Positions 1 to 10,191 are shown, numbered from the stretch's first letter. The stretch: DNA of 56,103 nt from Saccharopolyspora rectivirgula DSM 43747 (GCF_000497205.1 NZ_AYJW01000022.1:1-56103); one strand, 5' to 3'. Translations and numbers: made by a program. The notes: generated from the sequence alone by a model not told the origin.

Positions 1-583
<583 letters not shown>

Positions 584-920
584 CTTCACGAGCAGATTGA
601 GACCCCCTAATTGGCGAGGTTTTTGTCCTTTTAGTCCTAATAGCCTTGAATGCGGGTGTCTGTTCAGGGGTCGGGGTAGGTCTGTCTTGCTGCTCCGAGG
701 CCCAATGTGCGAGAAGCGCTTGATCAACTCTTCAGGGTCGATTACCTTTCGTGATCGCGCGATTGCTGAATCTGCTAGTTGTCCATGGGGGTTCGGTTTC
801 ATCTGGGGTGCCTGGGGGATCGGGGAGAGCTCTTTGTCGGTGCTCTGTGCTCAACTCCGAACAGGAATGCCACCGCGGTGGGGCAGATGGTTCGCGAGCA
901 CGATGAGGTAAGGAAGAAGA
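584..920 (+). promoter_or_regulatory. Intergenic region before the cas operon
   Basis: There are 337 nt between the last degenerate repeat and cas3. The first part is noticeably more A/T-rich than the surrounding coding DNA, and no credible gene is visible. Because the array is read toward cas3 and seems to end in a hairpin, the cas operon promoter should lie here. I see no convincing -35/-10 pair or regulator dyad. Confidence 0.45.
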
Positions 921-3773
921 TTGGAGTTGAGCGAAGCGGCCCGTTCGGTGTGGGCGAAGTCGACCGCTCGGGACGGGAGTTGGTTGCCGCTGTGGCAGCA
1001 CATGGACGACTCCGCGGACATCGCAGGGCTGTTGTTCGACCAGTGGCTAGCTCCCCGGATCGTCCAGCTGTTCGCCGACGAGTTCGGTGGTGACGTCGCA
1101 GCCGCTCGTGCGGCCGTGACCTTCCTGGCTGGCGCGCATGACCTGGGCAAGGCGACGCCGGCTTTCGCCGTGCAGGACCAGAGGCTCGCGCAGCTGATGC
1201 GGGACCAGGGCCTGTACATGCCGCTGCGGAAAGCTGATCTTCCCGACCGGGAAATCGTTCACCACTCCCTCGCCGGGCACCACCTACTGGTCAGATGGCT
1301 GGTCGAGCAGGGCTGGCGCAGAAGAACAGCTAGGGCGTGGGGCGTGGTTCTGGGCGGCCACCACGGGGTACCGCCTGACACTGGCTCCGAAGCTGACACG
1401 AGGCCGAAGCTCTACCCGAGCCTGTATGGCGAGGGCCGCTGGAAGGAAGTCCAGCGCGAACTGATCGAGCGAACAGCTCGCCGTTCCGGGGCGGACCGGT
1501 GGCTTTCCGAGTGGCGGGACGTTCCGCTCTCGGCGCGTTTCCAAGTGCTGGTCACCGGGTTGGTGATCGTCTCCGACTGGATCGCCAGCAACGAGGACCT
1601 GATGCCGTTCCTGACCGGCCAGCTCCCGGAAGTCTCCAACAGCAGTGAACGAGGTTCGCGCGCGTTCGAGCAGCTCCGACTGCCGAAACCTTGGCGGCCG
1701 TCCGAGGCCTGCGAAGACGTGACCGAACTGTTCCGGTCCCGGTTCGACCTCCCGGACGAGGCGAAACCGCGGCCGGTGCAGCACGCTGCCTGCGCGGTGG
1801 CCCGCTCCACGCCAGAACCAGGGATGTTGATCATCGAAGCCCCCATGGGGGAAGGCAAAACCGAGGCCGCGCTCGCTGCTGCCGAGATGATGGCGGCCCG
1901 GTGGGGCTTGGGCGGGGTGATGGTCGCGCTGCCCACCCAGGCCACGAGCGACGCGATGTTCAACCGCGTGGTCGACTGGCTGGACGCGATGGGATCCACT
2001 GACCAGGAGGTTGGCGGGTCGATCACGCTCAGCCACGGCAAAGCCCGGTTCAACCGGCTTTTCCAAGGACTGGTGCGCGCGGGGCGGCTGGCCGAAATCG
2101 GACGGGACGAGCAATCGGAGTGCGATGGGGAACAGGACCGCGTGCCGCACGCGGTCGTCGCGCACTCGTGGCTGTCGGGGCGGAAGAAGTCCCAGTTGGC
2201 GAACTTCACGGTCGGCACGATCGACCAATTGCTGTTCGCTGGCTTGAAATCGCGGCACCTGATGCTCCGCCACCTCGGATTGGCGGGCAAGGTGGTCGTC
2301 CTGGACGAGGTCCACGCCTACGACGCCTACATGAACTCGTACTTGACCAAAGTCCTCACGTGGTTGGGCACGTACGGCGTCCCGGTCATCGCCCTGTCGG
2401 CGACCCTCCCCGCCGATCGACGCCGCGCCCTGCTGGAGGCGTACCAGCGGGGACGCAGCACCGCCGTGCAAGAACCAGATCGCGGCATCGAAGCCGCCGA
2501 TGTCGAGGGCGACATCGGCTACCCCGTCCTCGTGTGGAGCGAAGGCCCGCAGGTGAAGACCGAGGTGGTCGAGCCTTCCGGCCGCCGCACCGAGGTGGCG
2601 ATCGACGTGCTCGGCGGCGACGTCGACGACGACCTCGACGAGCTGGTCGCTCTCCTGCGCGACGCGCTGTCCGACGGCGGTTGTGCCGTTGTCGTGCGCA
2701 ACACCGTTTCCCGGGTGCTGCACACCGCTAGGCGACTGGAGGAGGAGTTCCCCGGCGAGATCGAGATCGCCCACTCCCGGTTCATCGCGGCGGACCGGAT
2801 GCGCAAGGACGAGCGGCTGCTCGAGCAATTCGGTCCACCGAAGCACGCCGCGCGACGCCCCGGGCGCCGCATCGTGGTCGCTTCACAGGTGATCGAGCAA
2901 TCGCTCGACGTCGACTTCGACCTGCTGGTGACCGATCTCGCCCCGATCGACCTCGTACTGCAACGCCTGGGCCGGTTGCATCGCCACCAACGAGGCGAGA
3001 ACCAGCACGACAGGCCGCCGAAACTGCGTTCCGCACGCGCCTACCTGGCCGGGGTCGACTTCTCCCGAACACCACCGGAATTCGAAGACAACTCCGCCCG
3101 CTACATCTACGGCAAGTACTGGCTGTTCAGGTCAGCTGCTGTGCTCCAGCCGCTCCTGGGGAGCAGCATCACGCTGCCCGACGACATCGCCCCGCTCGTC
3201 CAAGACGCCTACGGCGCCGCTGAGGTGAGCCCACCGCAGTGGCAGGAAGCGGTCACCGAGAGCTGGAAGCACTGGTGCGCCCAGGTCGCGGAACGCGAGG
3301 ACAAGGCCAGCAAGTTCCAGATCACTGACCCAACCAACCCAGGGGAAGCCATTTTGGGGTGGCTGCGCGCCAATGTGGGTGAGGCGGACGACGAATCGCA
3401 AGGACAGGGCCAAGTGCGCGACGGTGTGCCCACTCTCGAAGCGATACTCGTCCAGCACGACGCATCCGGACGCTGGTTCACCCCCGGTTGGTTGTCGGAA
3501 GGCGCAGCGCTCGAGGTTCCTCGCGAGGAAACCCCTTCCGAAGACCTCGCCCGGGTCATGGCCTCGTGCTCACTGCGTCTTCCGCCGAACTTCAGCAACG
3601 CTGATGCGGAAGAAGAGCTCTGGAAGGCCACGCCAGAAGCGTGGGAACAGTCGCCGCTCATCTACCGCCTGCCGGTTCTCCTCGTCGACGAAGACGGCTG
3701 GGGGCAGATCGGTGACCAACGGATTCGCTACACACCTGAGACGGGTCTGGAAGTGTTCGGCAGTGACAGCTGA
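921..3773 (+). CDS. cas3: CRISPR-associated helicase-nuclease Cas3 (type I-E)
   Basis: About 950 aa. Cas3 is recruited by Cascade to an R-loop, nicks the displaced strand with its HD nuclease and unwinds and degrades target DNA. Visible parts in order: HD domain with GAHDLGKATPAF (His73-Asp74); Walker A EAPMGEGKTEAAL near residue 310; DEVHAYD (DEVH box); SATLP (motif III); VASQVIEQSLDVDFD and QRLGRLHRH (helicase C-terminal motifs). Nuclease and helicase motifs all look intact. It starts with TTG at 921; another TTG at 927 is better spaced from AAGGAAG at 910-916, so the start may be two codons later. First gene of the cas operon, 77 nt before cse1. Confidence 0.97.
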   Translation: MELSEAARSVWAKSTARDGSWLPLWQHMDDSADIAGLLFDQWLAPRIVQLFADEFGGDVAAARAAVTFLAGAHDLGKATPAFAVQDQRLAQLMRDQGLYMPLRKADLPDREIVHHSLAGHHLLVRWLVEQGWRRRTARAWGVVLGGHHGVPPDTGSEADTRPKLYPSLYGEGRWKEVQRELIERTARRSGADRWLSEWRDVPLSARFQVLVTGLVIVSDWIASNEDLMPFLTGQLPEVSNSSERGSRAFEQLRLPKPWRPSEACEDVTELFRSRFDLPDEAKPRPVQHAACAVARSTPEPGMLIIEAPMGEGKTEAALAAAEMMAARWGLGGVMVALPTQATSDAMFNRVVDWLDAMGSTDQEVGGSITLSHGKARFNRLFQGLVRAGRLAEIGRDEQSECDGEQDRVPHAVVAHSWLSGRKKSQLANFTVGTIDQLLFAGLKSRHLMLRHLGLAGKVVVLDEVHAYDAYMNSYLTKVLTWLGTYGVPVIALSATLPADRRRALLEAYQRGRSTAVQEPDRGIEAADVEGDIGYPVLVWSEGPQVKTEVVEPSGRRTEVAIDVLGGDVDDDLDELVALLRDALSDGGCAVVVRNTVSRVLHTARRLEEEFPGEIEIAHSRFIAADRMRKDERLLEQFGPPKHAARRPGRRIVVASQVIEQSLDVDFDLLVTDLAPIDLVLQRLGRLHRHQRGENQHDRPPKLRSARAYLAGVDFSRTPPEFEDNSARYIYGKYWLFRSAAVLQPLLGSSITLPDDIAPLVQDAYGAAEVSPPQWQEAVTESWKHWCAQVAEREDKASKFQITDPTNPGEAILGWLRANVGEADDESQGQGQVRDGVPTLEAILVQHDASGRWFTPGWLSEGAALEVPREETPSEDLARVMASCSLRLPPNFSNADAEEELWKATPEAWEQSPLIYRLPVLLVDEDGWGQIGDQRIRYTPETGLEVFGSDS

Positions 3774-3850
3774 GTTCCTCCATGGTTTTCCGGATGCCAG
3801 TGAGCTGGCATTCCAGCGCACTGCATTCCCCGAGCACGAATGGATTAGCG

Positions 3851-5530
3851 ATGTCAGCTGAGGTCGGATTCAATCTTCTCGACGAGCCGTGGATCGTCGT
3901 GCTCGAGCCCGACGGCCGTGAACGGCAAGTTTCGATCCTGGGGGCGTTCGAGCAGGCCCAGCAGCTCGGCACGATCGCGGGTGAGGTGCCCACCCAAGCG
4001 TTCGCGATCACGCGGCTGCTGCTGGCCTTCCTGCACCGCGCGATCGACGGACCGCAGGACCAGGACGAGTGGGAACAGCTGTGGGAGGCTGACGAGCTCC
4101 CGCTGGAGCAGATCCGCGAATACGCCCAACGCGTGCGGTCCAGGTTCGATCTGTTCCACCCGGACACCCCTTTCTTCCAGGTCGCGGATCTGCGGACCGA
4201 GAAGGACGAAGTTTCCGGGCTCGAGAAGATCGTCGCGGACGTGCCCAACGGGGAGCCGTACTTCACCACGCGCTCAGCCGCCAGCCTGCGGTGCATCGAG
4301 GCGGCCGAGGCCGCGCGGTGGCTCGTGCACGTGCACGCCTTCGACCCTTCCGGCATCAAATCCGGTGCCGTGGGGGACCCGAGGGTCAAGCGCGGCAAGG
4401 GATATCCGATCGGTCCTGGATGGTCCGGGCAGATCGGTGGTGTGCTGCCGCAAGGCAGGAACCTCCGGGAGACGCTGCTGCTCAACCTCATCTCCTACGA
4501 CGTCGAAAGCTACGTCCGCATCGGTGAGCGCGATGATGTGCCGCCGTGGGAACGCGACCCGGACGGCCCGGAAGGACGGGAACGTTCACCCCGCGGAGCC
4601 ATCGACCTGTACACGTGGCAGACCCGCCGCGTGCGGCTCGTGGGTGACCGGAACGGGGTCACCGGGGTGGTCTTGGCCAATGGAGACCCGATTCAACCCC
4701 GGAACCAACACGATTGCGACCCGCACACCACCTGGCGCTACAGCGATCCGCAGAGCAAGAAACTCAAAACCACGGTCTACATGCCGCAGACGCACGACCC
4801 GAACCGAGCGGTGTGGCGGGGGCTTCCCGCCATGCTCCCCTCGATCTACGGACGCAGGATCAGCAGGGGCAAACCCGAGCATCTGGCACCTGGTGTGCTG
4901 CAGTGGATCGGCGATCTGGCATCCGAGGAACACCTGCCGGAAGACTACGTTCCCCGCGTCCGGGTGCTCGGCGTGGAGTACGGCGCGCAAAGCGCCACCT
5001 ACAGCGAAATCATCGACGACGTCCTACCCCTGTCGGTGGTGCTGCTGCGGCAAGACCGGCCTGCCGCGGGGCAAGCGGCCAAAGAAGCGGTGTCCGACGC
5101 CGAAAAAGCGGGGACAGCGATCTGGAGCCTCGCTGAAAACCTCGCACAAGCTGGGGGAGCCGAGCCCAGATCCGGTGCAGGGGACCGTGCACGAGAACAG
5201 CTCTACGCCGCCCTCGAGGCGCCCTACCGGGACTGGTTGGCCGAGTTCGGCCCCGACCGCGACCTCCTCGGTGCTCGTGCCGAGTGGCAGCAGACCGTCA
5301 AATCCGCCGCCTACGCAATTGCTGGCGAACTGGTCGAAGCCGCACCGCCGGCGGCGTGGAGCGGGCGAACCATCAAGAAGCAGACTGACGGCAAGAAGAG
5401 AGAGCGAGCCACAGAGGAACAGGTCATCAACGTCGCGCTGGCGAACCTGTGGTTCAGGGCCGCTCTCAGGAAAGCACTTCCCCTCGCCCACCCCAGCTCG
5501 GAGAGCACAGCACAGGAGGCAGCGGTATGA
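3851..5530 (+). CDS. casA: Cascade large subunit Cse1 (CasA/Cas8e)
   Basis: About 559 aa, somewhat longer than the ~500 aa E. coli protein. Cse1 recognises the PAM, helps load target DNA and recruits Cas3. The family hallmark FNLLDEPWI lies directly after the chosen ATG at 3851. An in-frame ATG at 3782 would add 23 residues without family character and has no Shine-Dalgarno, so it was rejected. A polar Glu/Lys-rich stretch lies near the C-terminus. The stop overlaps the ATG of cse2 (ATGA), implying translational coupling. Its place between cas3 and cse2 is the canonical I-E order. Confidence 0.95.
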   Translation: MSAEVGFNLLDEPWIVVLEPDGRERQVSILGAFEQAQQLGTIAGEVPTQAFAITRLLLAFLHRAIDGPQDQDEWEQLWEADELPLEQIREYAQRVRSRFDLFHPDTPFFQVADLRTEKDEVSGLEKIVADVPNGEPYFTTRSAASLRCIEAAEAARWLVHVHAFDPSGIKSGAVGDPRVKRGKGYPIGPGWSGQIGGVLPQGRNLRETLLLNLISYDVESYVRIGERDDVPPWERDPDGPEGRERSPRGAIDLYTWQTRRVRLVGDRNGVTGVVLANGDPIQPRNQHDCDPHTTWRYSDPQSKKLKTTVYMPQTHDPNRAVWRGLPAMLPSIYGRRISRGKPEHLAPGVLQWIGDLASEEHLPEDYVPRVRVLGVEYGAQSATYSEIIDDVLPLSVVLLRQDRPAAGQAAKEAVSDAEKAGTAIWSLAENLAQAGGAEPRSGAGDRAREQLYAALEAPYRDWLAEFGPDRDLLGARAEWQQTVKSAAYAIAGELVEAAPPAAWSGRTIKKQTDGKKRERATEEQVINVALANLWFRAALRKALPLAHPSSESTAQEAAV

Positions 5531-6156
5531 ACTCGGCGAACACCGCGTCGAAAACAGCCGAGGACGCCAACACGAAGTTCGCAAAGGCTCTAGAACAGCG
5601 GTTCACCAGGCTGCAGGACGAATATTTGCAAGGCGAGCCGTCGGCGAAAGCAACACTCGCCCAACTGCGCCGCGGGCTGGGCAAGCCGGTGGGAAGCAGC
5701 CCCAAAGCTTGGGAACTCACCGTAAAAGCGGTTCCTGACGAACTGGGCGGAAATCCCCACTGGCCGTCCCGAGAAGAACAAGCCGCCTACGCGGCGTTCA
5801 CGCTGTACGCGCTGCACCAGCAGTCGCTCACCACCGGGGCGCACGAGCGCGGAGTGTCCTTCGGCAAGGCCGTGCAGCGTCTGCGGTCGACCTGGAGCGA
5901 GGCGGCCGTGACCCGCAGGTTCACAGCCGTCTCCACCGCCGAAACCATCGACGAAGTGCTGGTCCACATGAGAGGCCTGGTTTCCCAGTTCCGCGCAGCA
6001 CAGCAAAGCCTCGACTACGTGCGACTGGCCTTCGATCTCAGGGATCTGTTGAAGCCTGCTCGAGCTGCGAGCGTGCGGTTGGCCTGGGGGCGCGACTTCT
6101 ACCGCACGGAAAAAGACGACGACAACAACCCCGCCGGAGGTATCACCAATGAGTAA
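5527..6156 (+). CDS. casB: Cascade small subunit Cse2 (CasB)
   Basis: About 209 aa, mostly helical and basic. Two copies of Cse2 normally line the belly of Cascade and stabilise the displaced DNA strand. The call rests on position between casA and casC, length and composition, and on family-like segments such as EQAAYAAFTLYALHQQS and GVSFGKAVQRLR. The start is the ATG at 5527 within the casA stop (ATGA). Its own stop overlaps the casC start by 8 nt. Confidence 0.93.
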   Translation: MNSANTASKTAEDANTKFAKALEQRFTRLQDEYLQGEPSAKATLAQLRRGLGKPVGSSPKAWELTVKAVPDELGGNPHWPSREEQAAYAAFTLYALHQQSLTTGAHERGVSFGKAVQRLRSTWSEAAVTRRFTAVSTAETIDEVLVHMRGLVSQFRAAQQSLDYVRLAFDLRDLLKPARAASVRLAWGRDFYRTEKDDDNNPAGGITNE

Positions 6157-7306
6157 GGACGAGAACCGCACCCTGATCGACATCCACATCCTGCAAACCG
6201 TCCCGCCCAGCAACCTCAACCGGGACGACACGGGCAGCCCGAAAACGGCGATCTACGGTGGGGTGCGTCGCTCGCGGGTCTCCAGCCAAGCGTGGAAGCG
6301 CGCTGCTCGAGAAGCTTTCAAGTCCTACTTGGATGAATCCGAGCTCGGCACGCGCACCAAGCGCGTTGTCGACTTGTTGGCCGAAGAGATCGTTGACCAA
6401 GCTCCGGAGCTCGAGGAGCGAGCATCGGAACTGGCTTCTTCGACGTTCGAGACTATTGGCATCAAGCTGGAGAAACCGAAGAAGGACGAATCTCAGGAGG
6501 AGAAGGAGGACGCGACCCTTCAATCCAAATACCTGCTCTTCCTCAGCCGCCGGCAGATCCAGAACCTCGCGAGTGCAGCGATCGGGGCTGCGGGCGCTGA
6601 CGATGTGAAGAAAGCGCTCAGGGCAGCCAAGGTCAAAGATCTGGCCAACCGCGACCACTCCGTCGACATCGCGCTGTTCGGTCGCATGGTCGCCGACCAA
6701 ACCGACATCAACGTCGACGCCGCAGCCCAGGTGGCGCACGCGATCAGCGTGCACTCGGTGGAAACCGAATTCGACTACTACACCGCGGTGGACGATCGCC
6801 TCGACGACGACGAGACCGGTGCGGGGATGATCGGCACCGTCGAGTTCAACTCCGCCACGCTCTACCGCTACGCCGCGGTCGATGTGAACCGGCTGGCCGA
6901 CAACCTCGGTGACGCGCTCGCCACCCGCAGAGCGGTGGAGGCGTTCCTCCAGGCGTTCGTGCGCTCGATGCCTTCCGGGAAGCAGAACAGCTTCGCCCAC
7001 CGCACCCTGCCGGAGGCGGTGGTGGTGGTGGTTCGGGAGAGCCAGCCCATCAACCTCGTGGGGGCGTTCGAGAAGCCGATCCGGGAGTTGGAGCGGAAGG
7101 GGCGGGTCAAGCGGGCAGCGGAAGAGCTGTGCAACGAGGCCCAGGAAATCGAGCGGGCCTACGGCGAGAAGCCGATCAGCAGCTGGGTCACCCGAGTCGG
7201 GACGGACACGGACAGCCTCGACGAGCTGGGGGCGAACGTGCCGTTGGACGAAATGGTGACCCAACTCGGTGAGCTGGTTGAAACGCGGCTCGGAGAGCAG
7301 TCATGA
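6149..7306 (+). CDS. casC: Cascade backbone subunit Cas7e (CasC/Cse4)
   Basis: About 385 aa. Cas7e forms the crRNA-binding backbone of Cascade (six copies in E. coli). The N-terminus carries the family signature: HILQTVPPSNLNRDDTGSPK followed by GGVRRSRVSSQAWKRAAREA. The ATG at 6149 sits 9 nt after CCGGAGG and overlaps the casB stop; its TGA overlaps the casD ATG. A Lys/Glu-rich insertion near residues 105-125 is probably a surface loop. Length is close to family norm and nothing looks broken. Confidence 0.97.
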   Translation: MSKDENRTLIDIHILQTVPPSNLNRDDTGSPKTAIYGGVRRSRVSSQAWKRAAREAFKSYLDESELGTRTKRVVDLLAEEIVDQAPELEERASELASSTFETIGIKLEKPKKDESQEEKEDATLQSKYLLFLSRRQIQNLASAAIGAAGADDVKKALRAAKVKDLANRDHSVDIALFGRMVADQTDINVDAAAQVAHAISVHSVETEFDYYTAVDDRLDDDETGAGMIGTVEFNSATLYRYAAVDVNRLADNLGDALATRRAVEAFLQAFVRSMPSGKQNSFAHRTLPEAVVVVVRESQPINLVGAFEKPIRELERKGRVKRAAEELCNEAQEIERAYGEKPISSWVTRVGTDTDSLDELGANVPLDEMVTQLGELVETRLGEQS

Positions 7307-8028
7307 GCGTGGTCGCGTTCCGGTTGGCCGGGCCGCTGCAGTCGTGGGGCGTGCGGAGTCGGTTCGTGCGGCGGGAGACCGAGATGGCCCCCACGAAAAG
7401 CGGGGTGCTCGGCATGGTCGCGGCCGCCAAAGGACTCCGCCGCACCGATCCGCTGGACGAGATGCTGGGGTTGCGGTTCGGAGTGCGCATCGATCAACCC
7501 GGGAAGCTGCTCCGGGACTTCCAAACCGCGCAGCGCCCCAAGCGGGAGAAGGACGGCAGCACCAGCTGGAAAGCACTGCCGCTGTCCTACCGGTACTACG
7601 TCTCCGACGCCGTGTACGTGGCGGTTTTGGAAGGCGATCGGGAACTCGTCGAAGGGATCGACGAGGCGGTGCGTTCCCCGGAATTCCCGCTCTACCTCGG
7701 CAGGAGGTCCTGCCCTCCGGCGGGTCCGGTGGCGTTGGGGTTCTTCGACGGGACCGTGGAGGAAGCTCTCGCGAACCTGCCCTGGATGGCGAGCGCTGAG
7801 CACCAACGGCGACATCGGAGCAAGACCGTTCGTTTGAGCACCGTGTGCGATGTGCCTCCAGGTGGATCGAGCGGGGAACTGGTGCGCGATGTTCCGGTGA
7901 GTTTCGACCCGAACCGGAGGCAGTACGCCTGGCGTGCGGTCGCGCGCGGAACCGTGGAGATCGAGAACCCTCATGGCAATGCCGAAGCCAGCGAGGAGCA
8001 CGATCCGATGGCGGCCCTGGGAGGATGA
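7303..8028 (+). CDS. casD: Cascade subunit Cas5e (CasD)
   Basis: About 241 aa. Cas5e caps the 5' handle of the crRNA in Cascade. The N-terminal VVAFRLAGPLQSWG is the diagnostic Cas5 RAMP signature, followed by RRETEMAPTKSGVLGMVAAA. The ATG overlaps the casC stop (ATGA) and the stop precedes the casE GTG by one base. In type I-E, crRNA cleavage is done by Cas6e and Cas5e is structural. Confidence 0.96.
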   Translation: MSVVAFRLAGPLQSWGVRSRFVRRETEMAPTKSGVLGMVAAAKGLRRTDPLDEMLGLRFGVRIDQPGKLLRDFQTAQRPKREKDGSTSWKALPLSYRYYVSDAVYVAVLEGDRELVEGIDEAVRSPEFPLYLGRRSCPPAGPVALGFFDGTVEEALANLPWMASAEHQRRHRSKTVRLSTVCDVPPGGSSGELVRDVPVSFDPNRRQYAWRAVARGTVEIENPHGNAEASEEHDPMAALGG

Positions 8029-8029
8029 G

Positions 8030-8704
8030 GTGTTCCTGACGAAGATGCCGCTCAACCCGCGGCGGCGCGGAACGGGAAAGCTGCTGGGCTCGCCGCAGGC
8101 CATGCACGCTGCAGTGCTGGCGGGGTTCGCCGACGCCCGGCCGACCGGGGAAGGGCGGATCCTGTGGCGGCTGGACAGCGGACAGCACCGGCTCGTGCTC
8201 TACACCGTCAGCCCGGAAAAACCCGATTTCACGCACCTCGTCGAGCAAGCCGGCTGGCCCACGACCGAAACCTGGGACACCCGGGACTACGGCGTCCTGC
8301 TGGACTCCCTGCGGCCAGGACAGCGCTGGCATTTCCGGCTCACGGCGAACCCGGTGCATTCCGCGCGCAAGGAGGACTGGCACACCACGAAACCGATCGG
8401 GCACGTCACGGTGAAGCAGCAGGAGCAGTGGCTGCTCGATCGGGCCCCGCGGCTGGGGTTCCGCATTCCTCCCGTCAAGGGTGACAACGGTGGGCTCGAT
8501 CTGGCGGTGGTCGAGCGGAAAACCCACCGCTTCCCGAAGCGAGGCCACCTGGTCACCATCTCCACGGCCACTTTCGAAGGCCATCTGGAGATCACCGATG
8601 CCGAGGCGCTGCGCCGCACCCTCACGTTCGGGGTCGGGCGGGCCAAGGCGTACGGGTGCGGCTTGCTCACTTTGGCGCCGCCGCTGAGGGACGCTCCGGC
8701 ATGA
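8030..8704 (+). CDS. casE: crRNA endoribonuclease Cas6e (CasE/Cse3)
   Basis: About 224 aa. Cas6e cuts pre-crRNA at the base of the repeat hairpin and stays on the 3' handle. The chosen GTG at 8030 follows GGGAGGATGAG and gives the usual start FLTKMPLNPRRRG. QAMHAAVLAGF holds the expected active-site histidine region. The C-terminal glycine-rich loop is GVGRAKAYGCGLLTLAP, a Cas6/RAMP hallmark. An in-frame ATG at 7934 lies inside casD and lacks family-like sequence. The repeats here form the short G/C hairpin Cas6e recognises. The stop overlaps the cas1 ATG. Confidence 0.95.
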   Translation: MFLTKMPLNPRRRGTGKLLGSPQAMHAAVLAGFADARPTGEGRILWRLDSGQHRLVLYTVSPEKPDFTHLVEQAGWPTTETWDTRDYGVLLDSLRPGQRWHFRLTANPVHSARKEDWHTTKPIGHVTVKQQEQWLLDRAPRLGFRIPPVKGDNGGLDLAVVERKTHRFPKRGHLVTISTATFEGHLEITDAEALRRTLTFGVGRAKAYGCGLLTLAPPLRDAPA

Positions 8705-9651
8705 CGTCCATCGGATGGCGGCCGACCCAGCCACGGGAACTCGTTCGCGCAGTGGATCGCATATCGTTCCTCTACCTGGAGCGGTGCACCGTCAACCGGG
8801 ATAGCAATGCGATCACCGCGGCCGACGAGCGGGGCACTGTTCACATTCCGGCAGCGTCCGTCGGTGTGCTGCTGTTGGGGCCGGGAACGACGATTTCCCA
8901 CCAGGCCATCGCGCTCATGTCGGACAGCGGGTCCACCGTGGTGTGGGTCGGTGAGCGGGGAGTGCGGTACTACGCGCACGGGACCCCGCCGGCCCGCTCG
9001 TCCCGCCTCCTGGAAGCGCAAGCCGAGGCGGTCACGAACCGGAGAGCGAGGTTGCGCGTCGCACGCGCGATGTACGAGATGCGCTTCCCAGGGGAGGACG
9101 TTTCCCAGCTCACGATGCAGCAGCTGCGGGGCAGGGAAGGAGCCCGGGTTCGCCGCGTCTACCGGGAGCATTCCGAAAGAACAGGGGTCCCGTGGACGAA
9201 ACGCAACTACGACGTGGAGGACTGGGAGGCCGGTGACCCGGTCAACCAGGCGCTTTCCGCAGCGAATTCCGCGCTGTACGGAATCGTGCACTCGGTGATC
9301 GTCGCCCTCGGGTGCTCACCGGCGTTGGGCTTCATCCACACCGGACACCACCGGTCGTTCGTCTACGACATCGCGGACTTGTACAAGGCGGAGTTGACGA
9401 TCCCGGTCGCTTTCGACGTCGCGAGCGAGCAGGTGGCGGACATCGGTGGGGAAACTCGCCGGTTGCTCAGGGACGTCCTGCACAAGGGCAAACTGCTGGA
9501 GCGCTGTGCGCGGGACATCCAGCGCCTGCTGCTGCCAGGTGCGGGTGACGGCGATCCCGGCGACGGGTACCTCGAGGTCGATGTCATCTCGTTGTGGGAC
9601 GAGCGCGAAGGTTGCGTGCCCGGCGGGGTGTCCTACGGCGGTGAGCTGTGA
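8701..9651 (+). CDS. cas1: CRISPR integrase Cas1 (type I-E)
   Basis: About 316 aa. Cas1 with Cas2 integrates new spacers at the leader end. The segments expected to hold the metal ligands are present: a Glu in the LRGREGARVRRVYRE helix, a His in GFIHTGHHRSFVYD and an Asp in DIADLYK. ERCTVNRDSNAIT near the N-terminus is typical of I-E Cas1. The ATG at 8701 overlaps the casE stop; an upstream in-frame ATG at 8656 lies inside casE and was rejected. With cas2 intact, the adaptation module looks functional. Confidence 0.97.
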   Translation: MTSIGWRPTQPRELVRAVDRISFLYLERCTVNRDSNAITAADERGTVHIPAASVGVLLLGPGTTISHQAIALMSDSGSTVVWVGERGVRYYAHGTPPARSSRLLEAQAEAVTNRRARLRVARAMYEMRFPGEDVSQLTMQQLRGREGARVRRVYREHSERTGVPWTKRNYDVEDWEAGDPVNQALSAANSALYGIVHSVIVALGCSPALGFIHTGHHRSFVYDIADLYKAELTIPVAFDVASEQVADIGGETRRLLRDVLHKGKLLERCARDIQRLLLPGAGDGDPGDGYLEVDVISLWDEREGCVPGGVSYGGEL

Positions 9652-10067
9652 CTGTGCTCGTGCTCACCGCCGTTCCACCTGGGCTGCGCGGACACTTGAC
9701 CCGGTGGCTGCTGGAAATCAGCCCCGGGGTTTTCGTCGGGCACATCTCCGCTCGGGTGCGGGAGGAGATGTGGCGACGCGTCGTCGAATTCGTGGGTGAC
9801 GGGCGAGCGATCATGGTGCACTCGAAGCACGGTGAGCAGCGGCTTGCCTTCCAGGTCCACGGGCACGACTGGACCCCGGTCGATCACGACGGTGTCGTGC
9901 TCATGCGCCGCCCGGCGGGTTCGGAGCATGTTTCCGACGAGTACACCGCCGGTGCGGCTCCCTCATTCAGGCGGTGGAAACCACCGGGCTCCAGCCGCGC
10001 TTCGGGCATCAGCTCCGAAGCCGTGTGGAAACGCCGCGAGAAACGGCGGAAGTTCAAACGCAAGTAG
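9648..10067 (+). CDS. cas2: CRISPR adaptation protein Cas2e with a C-terminal basic tail
   Basis: About 139 aa. The first ~100 residues match Cas2e: VLVLTAVPPGLRGHLTRWLL, then PGVFVGHISARVREEMW. It bridges two Cas1 dimers in the integration complex. Starts with GTG overlapping the cas1 stop. E. coli Cas2 is about 94 aa; here ~35 extra residues end in a run of Arg/Lys (WKRREKRRKFKRK). The tail is too short to be a fused DnaQ nuclease; non-specific DNA contact is a guess. Last gene of the operon, 124 nt before array 2. Confidence 0.94.
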   Translation: MTVLVLTAVPPGLRGHLTRWLLEISPGVFVGHISARVREEMWRRVVEFVGDGRAIMVHSKHGEQRLAFQVHGHDWTPVDHDGVVLMRRPAGSEHVSDEYTAGAAPSFRRWKPPGSSRASGISSEAVWKRREKRRKFKRK

Positions 10068-10191
10068 AGCTCGTGCGGACGGCGGGAGGAGGTGACCGCG
10101 CGAAGCGATGCCGAAGCGGCAGGCTGACTGGCAGAGGCACAAAGTGAAGCTGTTTTGCGGTGCGGGCTGATATATTCGCTGGTCATCAAGT
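10068..10191 (+). promoter_or_regulatory. Leader of CRISPR array 2
   Basis: 124 nt between cas2 and the first repeat of array 2. The last ~50 nt are A/T-richer (around TGATATATTCGCTGGTCATC), as expected for a leader carrying the array promoter and the site where Cas1-Cas2 adds spacers. No palindrome that would suggest an IHF-like site was recognised. Confidence 0.65.

Noticed and set aside
3782-3850. Longer casA start at the ATG 3782
   Set aside because: The added residues have no Cse1 likeness, and the family N-terminus begins just after the ATG at 3851.
10068-10191. A small gene or tracrRNA-like RNA between cas2 and array 2
   Set aside because: No frame with a start and ribosome-binding site, no anti-repeat; it fits a normal leader.
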